Program-made: the position numbers and the translations under genes
Assembly (NCBI RefSeq): GCF_024266585.1
Contig: NZ_CP100647.1
Location: forward strand, 4,507,001 to 4,571,000
Source: Xanthomonas sacchari
GTDB taxonomy: Bacteria; Pseudomonadota; Gammaproteobacteria; Xanthomonadales; Xanthomonadaceae
DNA: 64,000 nucleotides
Direction of reading: 5' to 3'
The notes under the pieces: generated by a model
The model's database searches: none
What the model was told of the DNA's origin: nothing
The model's input: the letters and a program-made list of their open reading frames with translations, nothing else
Shown here: positions 63,890-64,000 of the stretch, in pieces
Layout of the letters: the number at the start of each line of letters is the position of its first letter
Position numbering within the stretch: position 1 is the stretch's first letter

Positions 63890-64000
63890 GGGGCAGGCTC
63901 CTGGACGATCAGCGCATCGTACAGCGCCAGCACCTGCGGCCGAATGCCCTCCCAGGTGAAGCCGGCCTGCACCGCTGCCACCACCTGCGGCGCGACGCGC
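63886..64000 (-). CDS. Glycosyltransferase, C-terminal end only
   Basis: The last 37 codons of a gene running off the right edge. The sequence reads RVAPQVVAAVQAGFTWEGIR and ends PQVLALYDALIVQEPAP, the usual C-terminus of GT4 glycosyltransferases of exopolysaccharide loci. Its stop overlaps the TTG start of the GT26 gene, so the three minus-strand genes form one coupled operon. Confidence 0.75.
   Translation of the reverse strand, partial: RVAPQVVAAVQAGFTWEGIRPQVLALYDALIVQEPAP

Overview
The window is chromosomal DNA of very high G+C content with the gene order, small-protein families and dispersed repeats of the gamma-proteobacterial family Xanthomonadaceae, most probably Xanthomonas. That placement rests on recognised families (DUF1415, DUF3016, DUF3297, DUF3247-like proteins, a stand-alone motAB pair, gum-like exopolysaccharide enzymes) and is inference, not a database match. 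No tRNA, rRNA, insertion sequence, phage or CRISPR array is visible.

Layout. 1-4006: a catechol ortho-cleavage operon (catB, catC, catA, then a truncated FadL-like porin) divergent from a LysR activator, with a textbook CatM/BenM-type operator between them. 4023-12819: housekeeping and conserved small genes (DUF1415, rsuA, rsmC, a sorbosone-dehydrogenase-like lipoprotein, a PAS hybrid histidine kinase, DUF3016). 12867-15842: D/L-alanine metabolism (alr-dadA) divergent from its likely Lrp regulator. 15864-20939: a host-attachment-family protein, msrB, a lysozyme-inhibitor-like lipoprotein, the flagellar stator motAB and two small genes. 20940-21579: an array of degenerate repeats. 21580-28529: DUF6630-like and DUF3297 proteins, a YadGH-type ABC exporter, an EamA exporter divergent from an AsnC regulator, a CPA1 antiporter and a region with no convincing gene. 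28530-32099: a fasciclin protein and a UdgX/radical-SAM DNA-repair pair. 32209-35143: a quinone/aromatic-stress divergon (extradiol-dioxygenase-like, DoxX, LysR, flavodoxin). 35629-40912: a HAD deoxyribonucleotidase-like gene, a DJ-1/PfpI protein, and a LysR gene divergent from an AKR-CMD-AKR operon.

40977-49266 is the most unusual region: a tightly overlapping operon of GT2, KAS III, NAD-dependent reductase, metallo-beta-lactamase-fold protein, ATP-grasp ligase and FemAB/GNAT-like acyltransferase, followed by a diguanylate cyclase and a Rieske oxygenase. It looks like a small biosynthetic pathway making an acyl-derived, ligated and oxidised product. I do not recognise it as any characterised cluster. 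A PAS-GGDEF-EAL protein lies convergent to it.

53784-56284 holds a LytTR/LytS-type two-component pair. 56785-64000 is part of an exopolysaccharide locus: two GT4 enzymes, a GumD/WcaJ-like initiating transferase and wecB on the plus strand, meeting an O-antigen-ligase-like protein, a WecG/GumM-like transferase and a truncated glycosyltransferase on the minus strand.

Two dispersed repeat types recur in the spacers. One is a palindromic REP-like element. The other is a GGGATT-rich element that sits exactly at the 3' ends of three genes, contains or supplies their stop codons, and matches the pattern of a G-quadruplex.
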